A stretch of 64,000 bases of DNA from Morinoia aosen. Taxonomy: Eukaryota; Arthropoda; Malacostraca; Amphipoda; Talitridae. The stretch covers positions 11,240,001 to 11,304,000 of the forward strand of contig CM059563.1 of assembly GCA_030386875.1 (NCBI GenBank), in the 5' to 3' direction. Below, one piece after another: positions 22,564 to 34,822 of the stretch (its first letter is position 1; each line of letters opens with the position of its first letter). Below the pieces are notes generated by a model. The model was not told the origin of the DNA, did not search any database, and saw nothing but the letters and a program-made list of their open reading frames with translations. Both the position numbers and the translations under genes were made by a program.

Positions 22564-24640
22564 ATGTATTCATATGAAACTCGCTCTGCTACTCGTAAAG
22601 CGGCTTTATCTGGAGAAATAACATCCCTCACAACGCCGCTTGAAAACTCAAAGCCAAATCAGCAGAATATATCTGAACCGCTCATGAAACGGAAACGAAA
22701 ACCACCAAAAGCGTCACGCGTAAAATCGCTCGTTCAAAAGCCTCAACCGCTCAAAATAACAGAAGAAACCCCGACGGTAAAGCAGTGCAACGTCAACGAA
22801 AGCACCGCAACACATCTACCATCACCAGAGCGAACCGACAGAGAGTCGACAGAAGGTCGCCCGACTGAGAGTCGAGTTTCTGAGTCACTAGCCACAGACA
22901 TAAATCTCCCAAGCGCTGCTGGAAACAACGAAATTTTCACATCGGCATCGCAAGCAGTCAAAACAAGCCCTAGCAAGAGCAAGGAAGAAGCCCCTGAGCC
23001 TGGATTCTACAATCCAAGCAGTCCTCGAGAAGATACACCAGCGAAAGAATCAAGAAATGTCCCACGGGGTATGATGGGTAAAAATGTAGATTTGTCACTA
23101 GCTACCGAGAATGATGCGATGAATGAGCCTAATATTTACGATTCTAATATTTCTAATATTTATAATTCTAGTGATCAGAATTACCTGAATATTACATCAA
23201 ACAGCTTGCACCCGCTTCAAATTTCAATGTCCCATTTCATTCACCAGGTAAACAATAACCTGTCTCTCACTGCAGCCCACTTAACGAAAATGTCAAAACA
23301 GCGGACGCCTCCAACTCCACTTTCGATATCTTCAACCGCTTCAAATATTAGGCTCATTACAGAACAACTTTTCAAATTGAACTTGCATGTAAGCTCTTTC
23401 GATCTTACGCCAAAGATCCCGTTTTCGACAAGCCAATTTTCTGACTCGCACTGCAAAAAACCTCTGGATACTTTTCTTGTCGGAGATAAAATTCTCACGA
23501 CGGTCTAAAGGACCGACATTGACCCCTCTTGTAAAATACGAACTGTAATTTCCAGTCGCATTGATGATCTCCTAAACGTAATTGACCAAATGCCTCAATT
23601 CATTAACTACATCGTTTGCTTCAGAGACTTAAGCCTCTCACAACCTAACATTGCTAAAATCAAAGAACTCATATTTTCTAAGCATGCGTCAGCCCGTATT
23701 TGTGTCGTGAGTGCGTGTAGCGGTAAACAATTGCATCAGGTGTTGAACTTGTGCAAAACAAACGGTATTAAATTGATTCCGCTCCGAACAAACGGTGCAA
23801 CTGATCTCATAACTTGCAATGATGTTCGTACTTGGCCCGGTACAAGAGAAGAAACACACCATTTTCTTCAACAGATTGCTCTCAGATCGAGTCTAAAACT
23901 CACTTTACAATCTAGCTCGTCTCATAAACTCAAATGGACTAAATGACAAAACTGAATTCTCCAACATCAGTACAAAACAGCAAAATGAATTGAAGAATTC
24001 TACTCGATCACTAACTGCTTCCAGTGAAGTCTCCAGAAACCTGATTCATTGCTTGCCTATTGGGAATGAACGTTCCCCTCCATTGATCTCCGGCTACCGC
24101 AGAGTACCCACAAAAAACAGGTTCTCGTTATTATCTGACGCGAACTCAGAGAGCGATATACCCTCATCACAAACGAGTACAAATCATCAACAACCAACCA
24201 CGTACTCGGAAGCAGTAAAATCAATACAAAGAGAAAAATTGCAGCAGAATCTCGATCAAAATCCGATAAAATATTTACAGCCAAACCGCACACATAACCA
24301 CCACCAAGAGAGTGGAAATGACAAGAGCACCCCTCATTTCTCAGTCGCTCACTCAACTAAAACTGGCCACAGCCCGCAAATTCATAGCCAGGAAAGCAAG
24401 AAATCCAAACAACTCTCGTCTGAAAATGCTGAATGTCAGCCTAAATATTACTCAAGCCCCATGTACTCACTCGTCAGTACCACCATGGATGAATTAAAAC
24501 GATCATTGAAAGTGAAGCTGCATCCTACCATAGCCGATGGGCACTGCCTCCTTCATGCAGTAACTCACCAGCTTAAAACAAAATCGCCCTCAAAATGGAG
24601 TTACAATTCCTTGAAAGCAACAATAAAAAAAAGAAAGCAC
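22564..24640 (+). pseudogene. LINE ORF1 region
   Basis: ATG 22564 opens a Ser/Thr/Pro-rich, basic N-terminal region (residues 1-160) and continues to TAA at 23506. In the same frame coding resumes and runs to 23945, then shifts frame near 23930 and continues to about 24640. Two defects (stop 23506, frameshift 23930) would have to be removed for a continuous protein. The middle section (about 23590-23930) looks globular but I do not recognise it; the later section is Gln/Ser/His-rich and probably disordered. ORF1 proteins of LINEs usually bind the element RNA. I did not see a CCHC knuckle or a PHD finger. Confidence 0.65.
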
Positions 24641-24956
24641 TACAAATGAAAACAAATATGTCAATTTCCTTGCCAAGAAAAGCGGTGATCTACCTAGGCT
24701 CATAAGTAAATACATTGACGAAAAACATTTTGATCATGATGCTGGGGACTTAATACCACATATCATATCAAAGATCACTGGTAGGAGAATTTTCATCTTC
24801 GATGAGCAAGGCGATGGTATTTGGAGAACAGTAGTCGACCCCTCACCAGAAGTATCAACTAATAACCATCCGTTGATGCTTCATCGGAAAAATTATCACT
24901 ACAGTACCCTTGTTGCACAAGACAAAAACAAGACTGATATCACATCATCTTCATGA
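24480..24956 (+). pseudogene. OTU-type cysteine protease domain encoded by the LINE, frameshifted
   Basis: The frame 24480-24640 contains A-D-G-H-C-L-L-H-A-V, the OTU signature with catalytic Asp and Cys. After a frame change in an A-rich run near 24617-24640 (eight A's), the second frame reads about 100 residues, including R-R-I-F-I-F-D-E and, near its end, H-R-K-N-Y-H-Y, which supplies the expected catalytic His. It ends at TGA 24954. Past that stop the same frame continues directly into the endonuclease, so the domain may belong to the N terminus of ORF2 rather than to ORF1. OTU enzymes cleave ubiquitin or similar links; a role in the element is unknown. Confidence 0.7.
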
Positions 24957-27935
24957 CAAAATACTGTTGTCCAGTTAAATGGCAGTCTCTCAAATACACT
25001 AGATGCTAGACTTGACACTCTGGGCAACAATGATAAAATCAATAAATCCACGAAACATTCCCTACCAAAAAATCCCTCTGATGCCACAAATAATCGCCAT
25101 AAAATAAAAAACATTAAAATTAAACATATCAATGCTCGTAGCCTCTTTAGTAAGCTGGATGACATTAGAGTAATGTTGGTCACAGAAGACATTGACATTT
25201 TATGTATTTCCGAGACATGGTTCGATTCGCGAACTCAGAGCTCCTTTTTCAATATTCCCGATTACGTGCTGTACCGCCATGACGGCGTTAAAAACAGCAA
25301 AGGTGGTGGTTCTTGTATTTTCGTAAAAGAAGTTTACCAATCGTCTTTACTTTTAACAAACGAAGTGTGCGAAGGCATAGAGATGGTTTGGTTGAAAGTG
25401 CAAATAAATAAACATAAATCCATCATTACCGGCAGCCTTTACCGGCACCCATCAGCTTCTCTACCAACAACAGTAGAGTTCATTGAGAAAATTTTCAAAG
25501 AAATTTTAGCTACAAAAATGTCATTATTTGCTTTTGGTGATTTTAATATTGACCTAACGGATGAAGAAAATCAGCTTAGCAGACTGTTGTACAAACTAAA
25601 CCTTTCACAAATGGTTAAAGAACCGACTCGCGTTACAAGAGTATCTAAGACTCTCCTCGATCTAGCAATCACAAACAAACCTACGGCAATACTTAATACA
25701 GTAATATCACCCTCTGTCGCCGATCACCACTCTGTAGAATGTAAAATTAATATTGCAAAGGAAAGACAAAACTATCGTCTCATGACTTACCGCCTAAAAA
25801 GTCAATATTCGCCGGAACTATTTAATGAAAAACTTCTAAACAGGCTCACCGAATTTCAGAGCATGATGCAATCTGACGATGTGGACACTCAGGTTTCTAT
25901 CTTTAACGAGAACTTTACAGCAGCTCTAAATGAATGCGCTCCTTATATCACCAAAAAAACTAGGCCATAACGCACTCTGTGGATTACCAGCGAAATTAAA
26001 GACCTAAGCAGAATAAAGAAAATTTACTTTCGAGAGTATAAAGAAAACAGGTCAAACATTACTTTATACAGGAGATATAAAGAACTTGGAAAGATTCTTC
26101 GGAAGAAAATCACGCAAGCAAAACAAACTCACTTCCACCAAGAACTATTCATGGCAAAAAATAATCCAAAACGTACATGGGAAATCATTAGTGAGGTGGC
26201 TCAATATAAAAACTTAGAGCGCAAAAGTGATTTTGAAAATCCTTTGGAAAAAGCCACTGAGTTCAACACTTTATTTTCAAAAGTAGGTGCCCAAGTCTTC
26301 GATGAAGTGAGCAAAACCAGTCCGAGGAAATGGACAGTTGAAAGTTCATGCCCTACTGCACTTTCAAAGGCTGGCGCCCTGTGGAAGCCACGCCCCATCG
26401 ATTTACCAGAGTTAAAAACTATTTTATACTCATTGAAAAACACAAAAGCAGTTGGACATGATGGAAACAACCTCCAATACATAAAAGTCAGTTTTCCAGT
26501 CACAGCACCATTTATTCGTTTGATTATCAACACATCAATAGCTACTAACAAGTTTCCAAAACAATGGAAACACTCTATAATTAGACCGTTGCATAAAACT
26601 GATGACATAAATACAGCATCAAATTACAGGCCCATTAGCCTTTTACCTGTCCTGTCCAAAATATTAGAAAAAGTAGTAACGAATCAACTGTCATCTCACC
26701 TGGACGAGTCAAATTTACTTCATCGAAATCAATATGCCTATAGGAAGAACACTAGCACTCAAGACGCCCTGCTTAACATCACTGAAAAAATATACAACGA
26801 CATCGATCAAAAAAATGTAACACTTCTGCTGCTACTTGATCTCTCTAAAGCATTCGACAGCGTCGAACATAATCAACTCCTACGAAAAATACTGAACTTA
26901 GGAGTGGATACACAGTGGTTTAAAAGTTTCCTTTCAAATCGGTCTCATGCAGTCCTCTTAGATAACAAGTTGTCCCCATTCCTTCAAAACAGCTTTGGTG
27001 TCCCTCAAGGATCAATTCTGGGCCCGCTACTGTTTTCAATTTTCATAAACGATTTCCCTCCAATGCCTTCTAACACACGAATCTCCATGTATGCAGATGA
27101 CGTCCAAATTGCAATGACAAGCTCTGTAGCAGAAATACCACAGACAAAAAAAGGAGCTGAAGCTCTATTGATCAGCCTCAAGTCATGGTATGACCAAAAT
27201 GGTCTCAAGCTAAACGCGAACAAAACACAATTCATTATTTTTGGGTCAAAGCATTCAATAAACAACATTCGAAATCTAGATCTAACTCTTACAGTTGGGA
27301 ATGATACAATTCACCCATCAGAAAAAGTAAAAAATTTAGGTATTTGGTTCGATAGAAACATGTCCTTCAAATCCCACGTTGATAAAACCTGCAACGCAAT
27401 TCACGGGACCTTACTGTTTTTCAATCGTATAAAAAATATGCTTGACGAAGAATCTAGATTGTTGGCCGTTCATTCTTTGGTCTTATCACGTATTGACTAC
27501 TGTAGCCTGGTCTGGGGAGGTATATCGAAAGATCTTCAGAAAGACCTACAAAAATGCATGAATTTTGCAGCAAAGGTTGTATGCAACGGTAAATTAAAAA
27601 AGCATGACCACGTAACACCTCTCCTGCATAAACTTGGCTGGGCTCCGATTCGGGAAAGGTTCCAGGCGCACAAAGCCCAATACGTTTTCTCCTCTTTATA
27701 TCTTCCTCATAGCAGTGCTGAAATAGTGGAATTCCACTCCCCTACCGTCACGAACCAAAGGCCGAACAGGAGACGTGATGTCTCAATCAAATACCGTTCA
27801 TCCAACATCGGGCAGAAGGCTCTGTCAGTATCAGGCGCCTTACTATGGAACAGACTCCCCCAGAGCTTCAAAACCCCTCAAACACTGAGAGAATTCAAAA
27901 CTAAAATGGCTCTCTATCTTGCGTCAACACAATAA
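24957..27935 (+). pseudogene. LINE ORF2: endonuclease and reverse transcriptase, one stop
   Basis: One frame from 24957 to 27935 with a single TAA at 25968. First comes an apurinic-type endonuclease: I-N-A-R-S near 25128, S-E-T-W near 25212, G-D-F-N near 25538, D-H-H-S near 25725. The reverse transcriptase follows: Y-R-P-I-S-L-L near 26622, D-L-S-K-A-F-D near 26838, G-V-P-Q-G-S-I-L-G-P near 26998, Y-A-D-D near 27091, and the C-terminal L-G-I-W-F-D near 27335. The domain order and the G-V-P-Q-G-S-I-L-G-P-L-L-F motif place it with CR1/L2-like LINEs. It would nick target DNA and copy the LINE RNA in place. Confidence 0.88.
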
Positions 27936-30355
27936 GTGTGAACTGCAGCAAGTGCTGGAGGGGTGCGTACATGCAGTACGTGTGTGCGTATATGCGTATG
28001 GATATCGGTGTACGTATGTGCGTGTCTGTATGTTTAGAACGTATTCCCTATTAAAATGCTCATGTTGATCCTGTAGTGACGCAGTGTCGTCCTTTACACT
28101 CTTCCAGTGTGCTTTCGGCCACACCATTTGAGGTGGTTTTGACTTTCTCGTTTTGCCCCAGCAATCTTGATAATGTTACGGTTGGCATTGTACATCGGTC
28201 CCTCTCATCTATTTTGAATCCGGTAAATTTTTCTGTGCCAAAGCTTGTAGTATACGAAATTTAAATTTTTCCGTTATTGTAAAATCGTTCATTTCATCCA
28301 TACCAGGTATTTTAGCTTACCAGTTGATACAAAACAATGTAAAACTGCCTATAACATCAACCTAGCAGTCAAAGATGCAAATTAATTCTGGATCTACCCG
28401 TTGTACCTTCAACCTTTAATCCCTCATTTCACTAGTTCCAACGTTCGCAAACTCAAATTTCAATATGGAAATGCACCAACTTGAGTGTTCTTAACAACGC
28501 ATCACATGTGCAATGTTTTCCTGACCCCTTGAAATAAAATACAGTGTTAAAATCAGACCAACACAATGGAGAGAATGCATTTATCTACGTACTTTTCTCC
28601 TAATTATTTGTTCCAAAACTTAACCGATAGAAATATTACGATCCTCATGTATTTGATATCAACACAATGGAAGGAATGCATTTTCTTTGTACTTTTCTCC
28701 CAACCATTTGTTTCAAAATCAATCAATATAAATATTACGATCCTCATGTATTCGATCTCAAGTCATGGTCTTAACTTTAAGATACTCGTAAATACTTTTC
28801 GCTCATATTGAAGCTTTTTGAACATGCGACGGAGTTCATTAGCAATTTTTTGTGTATATCGGTGTTCCTGCTGTGTAGCAAATATTACGGGCTCGTGATC
28901 CAATAACACGCACCCTAACAAGAGTATTTTCAGCTATGTGTCACAGGGATTTTATGTTCTTAGTGACTCACTTTCATCTTGCATTTCCAAACCCAAATTA
29001 ATCACCGCAAAGAGAGAGAGCGGATGTCAAATGTGAGGGTATTTTAGTACATACTTTCTCTACTTCGATCTCGTTGAAACATTTAAAAAGGCCTTGGATC
29101 TGACGAATGTCATAACTTTGAAAATCATCATTTTAATATTCTTATTCTGGTCTCGAATTGCTGTCGTAAGCTTTGTGTGGTAAACTCTTCTCAACTTTTT
29201 ATTCTCGTGAATACACTACGACAACACTAATTTTAAATAGTTAACTTTTGCACGGTTCCACCTATGTTGAAAATATTACATCTAGCGATGTAAAACAATA
29301 CTTTTCATGTCTTTAACCCCGATGTACTCTTTGGGAAAGTACTATTTGCGCAAGTAAGAATTATCATAACCATCTTGTGTATTGTTATAGCAAATATAAT
29401 CGTTGGGACACCTTGCATAGGGATGAAAGATCGGATGTGGGCTTTCACCGGATGTAAAATATAAACAAATGTAAGCGTAACCAAATGTAGAGGCATGACC
29501 GGGTGCGGGGCATCACCGGAAGAGGGAGTGAAGTGTTGTCGGATGGGCGAAAGGAATTCCTGGATTTTGATGTTGATAATTTATTAGAAAAATAATACGC
29601 TCCATTTCCATTTCCGGGCACCACAGATGAAGTACTAGTAATTGTGGAAAGCAACCTCATTCCGCTGCGTGGAACCAACAGTTGTGATGTTCATTTTGTT
29701 CGACCGGAGTAAGCAAGATCAATATTAGAATGACTTAAAGAACGTAAAATAAGATAAATTTTCAATCCCTAGCAAAAACTTCAGAAATTGAAACTTAGAA
29801 ATTGAAACACAGAAACTGAAACTTAGTGCCGCCCTCCAAATGCAAACGATCCTCTTATACATATTAATGTTTATTTTTTATTTTTTATTAACTTGTGCTT
29901 CTCCCTAAATCCTGTGTCGACAACCATCATGTGTATTACGATAACCAAGAATGAATAGCAATTAAGGGTCTAAATCATATGTTCCAACACTTAACATGGA
30001 TATTACGATAACCATGTATAAATAGCAATTAAGGGTTTCTATGCTAAGGTATTTGAATGCATTTTTCGCTTTCATTTTTCAATACTTGTGCGTACTAATG
30101 AAAGTGTTTTTCAAATGAACGTCGCGAGGATTGTGCTCTCCTAGTTCAAAATCAGATTAGGCAAGGAAAGGAACTCAATTTTGTTGTACTTTTCTATCAA
30201 TCATTTCGTTTCAACATTTTACACGGGTATTACGATACCAATGTGTTATAATCATTTAAGGATGTTAATGTTAAGGTGTTTTAAAAACCATTGTATCGAC
30301 ATTTCATGTTGTACTTTATTGGAAATAAAATGTTTTTCTTTCTTTCTTTCTTTCT
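27936..30355 (+). other. Region between LINE ORF2 and the TTTC tail
   Basis: No coding domain. It begins with a GT-rich stretch (27960-28040, repeated GTGCGTAT-like units) and is AT-rich after that. Diverged copies of an approximately 100-bp unit containing ATATTACGAT occur at 28562-28763, near 29990 and near 30180-30240. It may be the LINE 3' UTR, or may contain unrecognised insertions. Confidence 0.5.
28562..28763 (+). repeat. Two tandem copies of a 101-bp unit
   Basis: CACAATGGA starts at 28562 and again at 28663. Both units continue with GAATGCATTT, TACTTTTCTCC and AATATTACGATCCTCATGTA at the same offsets. A more diverged relative lies near 30170-30250. Confidence 0.75.
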
Positions 30356-32996
30356 GTGTGGACAATTCGTCTCTCCTCCTAGTGTACGGAGCGAGTTCGG
30401 GGTCCCCGATTACCGTCGAAGGCCAGCCTGCCTGGCAGTATTTGTATACCTTCGAAAGTACTGGGTCCCTTAGGGTGCTGTCGCGAATGTGGGTGCTGGT
30501 GACCGGAGCTGACTCGAGGAAGTTTACTAGGGACTTCCATTCCGCTGGGATGGGCGTGGCTTCCTCGGGAGTTGCCAAAGGTAGACGGCTGAGAGCATCA
30601 GCCGTGCCCAACAGCACGCCAGACCGGTGACGCAAGGTGAACTTGTAGGATTGTAGCAGTAGAGCCCACCTTTGAAGCGGGGCGTTCAATCCCATCAATA
30701 AGGTGACACAGCACCGCTCCCACACCATACGCACTACTGTCAGCCACTACCACTATGGGTTTCTGAGGGTCAAAGTGGACTAGAGTCTGAGAGTCCAGGA
30801 GAGCTTGTTTAGACTTCTGGAATGCCCTCTCCTGACTTGCATCCCATTTCCAAGGGGCTTTATCCCTCAGTAAGGTATTTAGGGGCTCCAGCATAGTTGC
30901 AGATGATTTTAGAAATTTCCTATAGTAATTTAGCAGCCCAAGGTAGGCTCTCAGTTGAGTTACATTAGTAAGAGCTGGTGCATTCTGGATTGATGCTGCC
31001 TTCTCTGCAGTGGGGTACAATCCATCCTTGTCGATTTGGTATCCAAGGTATGATACCTGTGGCACTCCAATTTGGCATTTATCCATTTTCAGTTTTAGCC
31101 CTGCCTCCTATAGTTTAGATAAGACTTGATGGAGACGCTTCTTGTGCTCTTGCTCATTAGTGGCACTCACCAGGACGTCATCCAGGTAGCAGAACACTCC
31201 TGCATGGGGGCCCCTGCAATAGTCCTTCCATGGCACGCCGAAAGATTCCAGGTGCGGACGCAATTCCAAAGCTGAGACGGTTGTAGGCAAATAAACCTCT
31301 GTGGGTGTTTATTAACGTGAGTTCCTTGGAGTCTTCATCCAAGGGTAGTTGAGCGTATGCCTGAGACATATGTAGATTGGAGTATATAACTCCTCCTACT
31401 AACCCGCTAAATAAATCTTCCACTCTGGGTATAGGGTAGGTATCAAGCCTAGTGGCTCTGTTGTGGGTTAGTTTGTAGTCGCCACAGATTCGGATGCTTT
31501 AATCAGCCTTGAGAACAGGGACGATAGCCGCTGCCCATCTAGAGTACTGTACAGGGGTGAGGACACCTTCCTGCACCAGTCTATCAAGTTCTGCCTCCAC
31601 CTTAGGTCTAAGTGTGTAAGGCATGTTCCTGGCCTTACAAAACTTTGGTGGTACGGATGGATCCACTTCTATTTTGAAATTCTTTCCCTTAGATCAACCT
31701 AGACCTGGTTGAAAAAGGTCAAGGAATTTATTTGCTAACTCTTCAGGGCAGGTAGTCAATTTGTTGACCTCATTTGCTACTATAACTAGCCCAAGGGAAT
31801 CCATCAGGTCCCTACCCAGCAAAGCTGGACCTCCCCTGTCTACCACTACAATAGTTGCTAGCTGAGGAGCCCTACCACTAGCTTCACGCTGGATGTTAGC
31901 CCTAATCTCTCCACAAACCACTAGCGTGGCTCCACCATAAGTCCTAAGCTTAACATCAGAAGGTCTCAACTCGGGCCTTGTTTTTGTGGGTAGTTTACAT
32001 TATTCAGCTTTTGATAGGATAGACCTGGCAGTACCAGTGTCTACCTCCATTTCCAGTGGGGTATTGTTTAGCAATAATTTTATTTTAATGGGGGGTTTCA
32101 TTTCTTCGGCAATTGAGAAAATCTCCCCATAACAGCCTAGATTAGCAGCTGGGTAGTCTGCACGGGTTGCATTGTTAGTTCTATTAGGGTTAGGGTGGTG
32201 TTCTCTCCCCCTTTTCTCATGCATAGCATGCACAAAATTATTTTTGTTGCCTTTAGCAGAATTTTGATTTTTTAATTTGAAGCAACATTTCTTAAGGTGG
32301 CCTTTTTGGCCACAACCATGACAAACACTGTCATTGTAGGGGCAATCTCTACGCCAGTGCAGATTACCACAGCCGCTGCATGATGATTTGGGGCTAGCTT
32401 GAGCCTCAGTTTTGCCCGGAGGCTTAATAGCAGTTTGCTTTACTCTATGCTGGCCCACATTTAATATGGAATTAGGTTGCCTCAACACAACTGTCTCCCT
32501 CAGTTGGGTTTCTTTGGCAGTTGCCAGATCCACGGCTTTTTTCCATGTGAGGTCAGCTTCATTCAGCAAACAATTTTGAACATCATTACTGGCCACACCC
32601 CGTATGAACCTGTCTAGAAGTGTTTCTTCTAGCACTTCCTGTTTGAAATTACAGGTGTCTGAAAGGGGACTTCAAGCTAGCCACAAAATTAGCAATGCTC
32701 TCCCCTTGTTTCTGGTTCCGCTTATGGAACCTAAACCTTTCAAAGATCTGGTTGCGTGTCGGCTTAAAATGCCGTCTTAACGCTTCCATGATCTCCTCAT
32801 AGGTAGCATCTAAAAGTCTTTTAGGGGAGAGCAGGTCCTTAGCTAGCCTCACAATTTTAGGACCCACGAGAGCAATAAATGTTTTGGCTTTATTTGAACC
32901 TTCCACTTTATTAATACTCAGGAAGCAGTTTAGCCTGACTTCATATTCCGGGAATTCTTCCTCTAAAGGATTGAATTCTCCCACTGAGCCTAGCAT
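30356..32996 (-). pseudogene. Gypsy-D gag-pol remainder (Gag, protease, RT, partial RNase H)
   Basis: From 32996 leftwards: Gag, with a one-base insertion near 32667; two zinc knuckles (C-S-G-C-G near 32380; C-H-G-C-G near 32325); protease with V-D-T-G near 32040; a stop near 31985; and reverse transcriptase fragments including C-Y-L-D-D near 31185-31200. Compared with Gypsy-C, about 200 bp of RNase H (equivalent to 44683-44882) is missing at about 30676. Several other small frame changes and stops break the frame (31110, 31500, 31690). Coding ends at the LINE junction. Confidence 0.88.
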
Positions 32997-33226
32997 TGCC
33001 CTTTTTACCCAGCTTTACAGCTAATTACACAGCTAATTTGTCAGATATTTACCTGAAATAGTAGTAGCAACAATAGCAGTTGCAAGAGTAGCCAATTCAA
33101 GAGACTGTAATAATACACCTTGTTAAACAGAAATTTACAGCACCAATACTCTAGTCACTGAATAATTCTGAGTTCCTTCACTAGTCTAGCCTCTCCCAGT
33201 AGTTCTACCAAAATCCTCGTCGCCAA

Positions 33227-33643
33227 TCTTGTAGAGTAGGTAATCCTACACTAGAGCACAGTATAGGTTCCACATAGACACAATACAGTAATAGTGCTGA
33301 CATAAATAGACAATGCAATGGCACATCACTGTAGGTAAATAATTCACTCACCTTTTGGATACCTTACAACTTAAATACTCAATTACCAGACATGTGGCCA
33401 GCGAGAGTAGAGCGGAGATAGATTGAAATAGCAGGATAGATTAGAATAGAATTAGTAGTAGGTAGTTAGAGAATAACTTAGAGGTAGTACTTAGCCACAG
33501 TAGGTAATTACATACACACTCGGCCAACATTCACTTGTTGTTGAGCCCGAGACCAATAGAAGACTGGTTGCGAGTGCTGCTCTCACGAGCGTTGCCAACT
33601 TTAGGTCTCTCTAACTAGAACTTACACTACTCGCTATATTACA
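33227..33643 (-). repeat. Gypsy-D 5' LTR
   Basis: 417 bp, from TGTAATATAG at 33643 on the minus strand to CTACAAGA at 33227. A primer-binding site reading TGGCGACGAGGAT follows at about 33225-33213, the same as in Gypsy-C. Confidence 0.92.
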
Positions 33644-34672
33644 CCAGTGTAAACAGGGCTTGAGCGTGATTGATTGTGGTCTGTTGTCGGCTACCTTCCC
33701 GTAGGGAGGAGAACCATGGTACATGTATATTTGTATGATGCCATTAATTAATAATTTACGTGTTTGTTTTCATACACTTTCTCAGTGTAATTTGTCAACA
33801 TTAAATTCTTCGATATAATTACTGATCTTAACGATTCACGTGACTCATATTATGTGACCTCGTTTAGCACTTTTGTAGTGAATCTTCAGGCCTTACCGGT
33901 CAAAATTTTATAAAATATTTAAACTATCAACGTAAGAATTAAATTACATCAATACGATCATTTTCATAATTTTACACTAACAATTTCATGCATTTAAACC
34001 CCAAATTGTATTGAAATTGTGTACCAAAAAATCAGTCTCTTAAGAATTCAGTTTCAAAACTTGAGAGACTTCTCATAGACGCAGCGCAGCAACACTCGTC
34101 TCGAGCAAGCGCTCACTTTTTCAAATCACTTCCTTGTGTATGCATCACGCGTTCCTTTTCTCTACGGGTGAGATTCTTATTTACCTACGTGCCGTGTTCT
34201 GCTCCTCGGGTAACTATAAATTACAATTACCTCACTTTCCAAAATCGTGTCAGTATAGTTGAGGTGTATAAATTATCATGTGTCAGTGATTAGTCAGCAG
34301 GATTGTATACGTTTGAAATTGTAGCCAGCGTTCCCGTTCCTGCCTCAACTTCCCATGAAACTAGATCTTACCCTCAATAACCTTGTGCATTTATTCATTG
34401 AAAGATAGGATTCTATTCATTGTTCCTTTTGGCTTGTCATCTCAACTTAAGAGGCATATTTCGAAATTCACTGATTCTTCTTCTGTCATTAGCCTGTAGT
34501 AAGTTAATTAATTCAATTGTCAAACAAACTGCCTGCTGTTCTGGAAAGACAAATCTTTCTGCCCAGTTTTTGTTAAAGCCAGGTACATTTTAAGTAAGCT
34601 CAACTCCTCCTGACCTTTAAAATAGGATGAGAGGCTTCACCTCACACACATTGTCATTGTTTTAGGTCGTTG

Positions 34673-34822
34673 CCAGAAATGATGCGTGTTCAATATTTAA
34701 TCAACAAATGGCCGAAATACTCTTGCGCCAAGATATTTTATCAATTTCCAGAAATTATGTGTGTTCAATATTTAATCAATAAAAGGCCGAAATATTCTTG
34801 CGCCAAGATATTTCATCAATTT
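34673..34822 (+). repeat. 75-bp tandem duplication in the Gypsy-H LTR
   Basis: CCAGAAAT at 34673 and 34748 open two consecutive 75-bp units that share GTGTTCAATATTTAATCAA and TTGCGCCAAGATATTT with a few substitutions. Confidence 0.8.

Larger units (their letters stand above)
21812..30355 (+). mobile_element. LINE with OTU domain, CR1/L2-like, inserted in Gypsy-D
   Basis: The segment interrupts Gypsy-D integrase exactly between bases that are adjacent in Gypsy-C (44358/44363). It has a 5' untranslated region, an ORF1 region, an OTU domain, endonuclease and reverse transcriptase in order, and ends GAAATAAAATG followed by a short TTTC microsatellite tail, as CR1/L2-type LINEs often do. No clear target duplication is seen. 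The stretch after ORF2 (2.4 kb) is long for a 3' UTR and could include other insertions. Confidence 0.8.
20159..33643 (-). mobile_element. Gypsy-D: Mag-like Ty3/gypsy element, split by a LINE
   Basis: LTRs of 417 bp at both ends (20159-20575 and 33227-33643) and CCAGT flanking on each side (20154-20158, 33644-33648) define a complete insertion. I count about 15 differences between the LTRs, so it is clearly older than Gypsy-A or Gypsy-C. Gene order on the minus strand is gag (two CCHC knuckles), protease, RT, RNase H, integrase, as in Gypsy-C. The protein family is the K02A2.6-like Mag clade. Stops, frameshifts, a 200-bp RNase H deletion and the LINE make it inactive. Confidence 0.92.

Noticed and set aside
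28566..28811. 81-residue ORF after the LINE
   Set aside because: It is a translation of the 101-bp tandem repeat, with the same residues recurring every unit.
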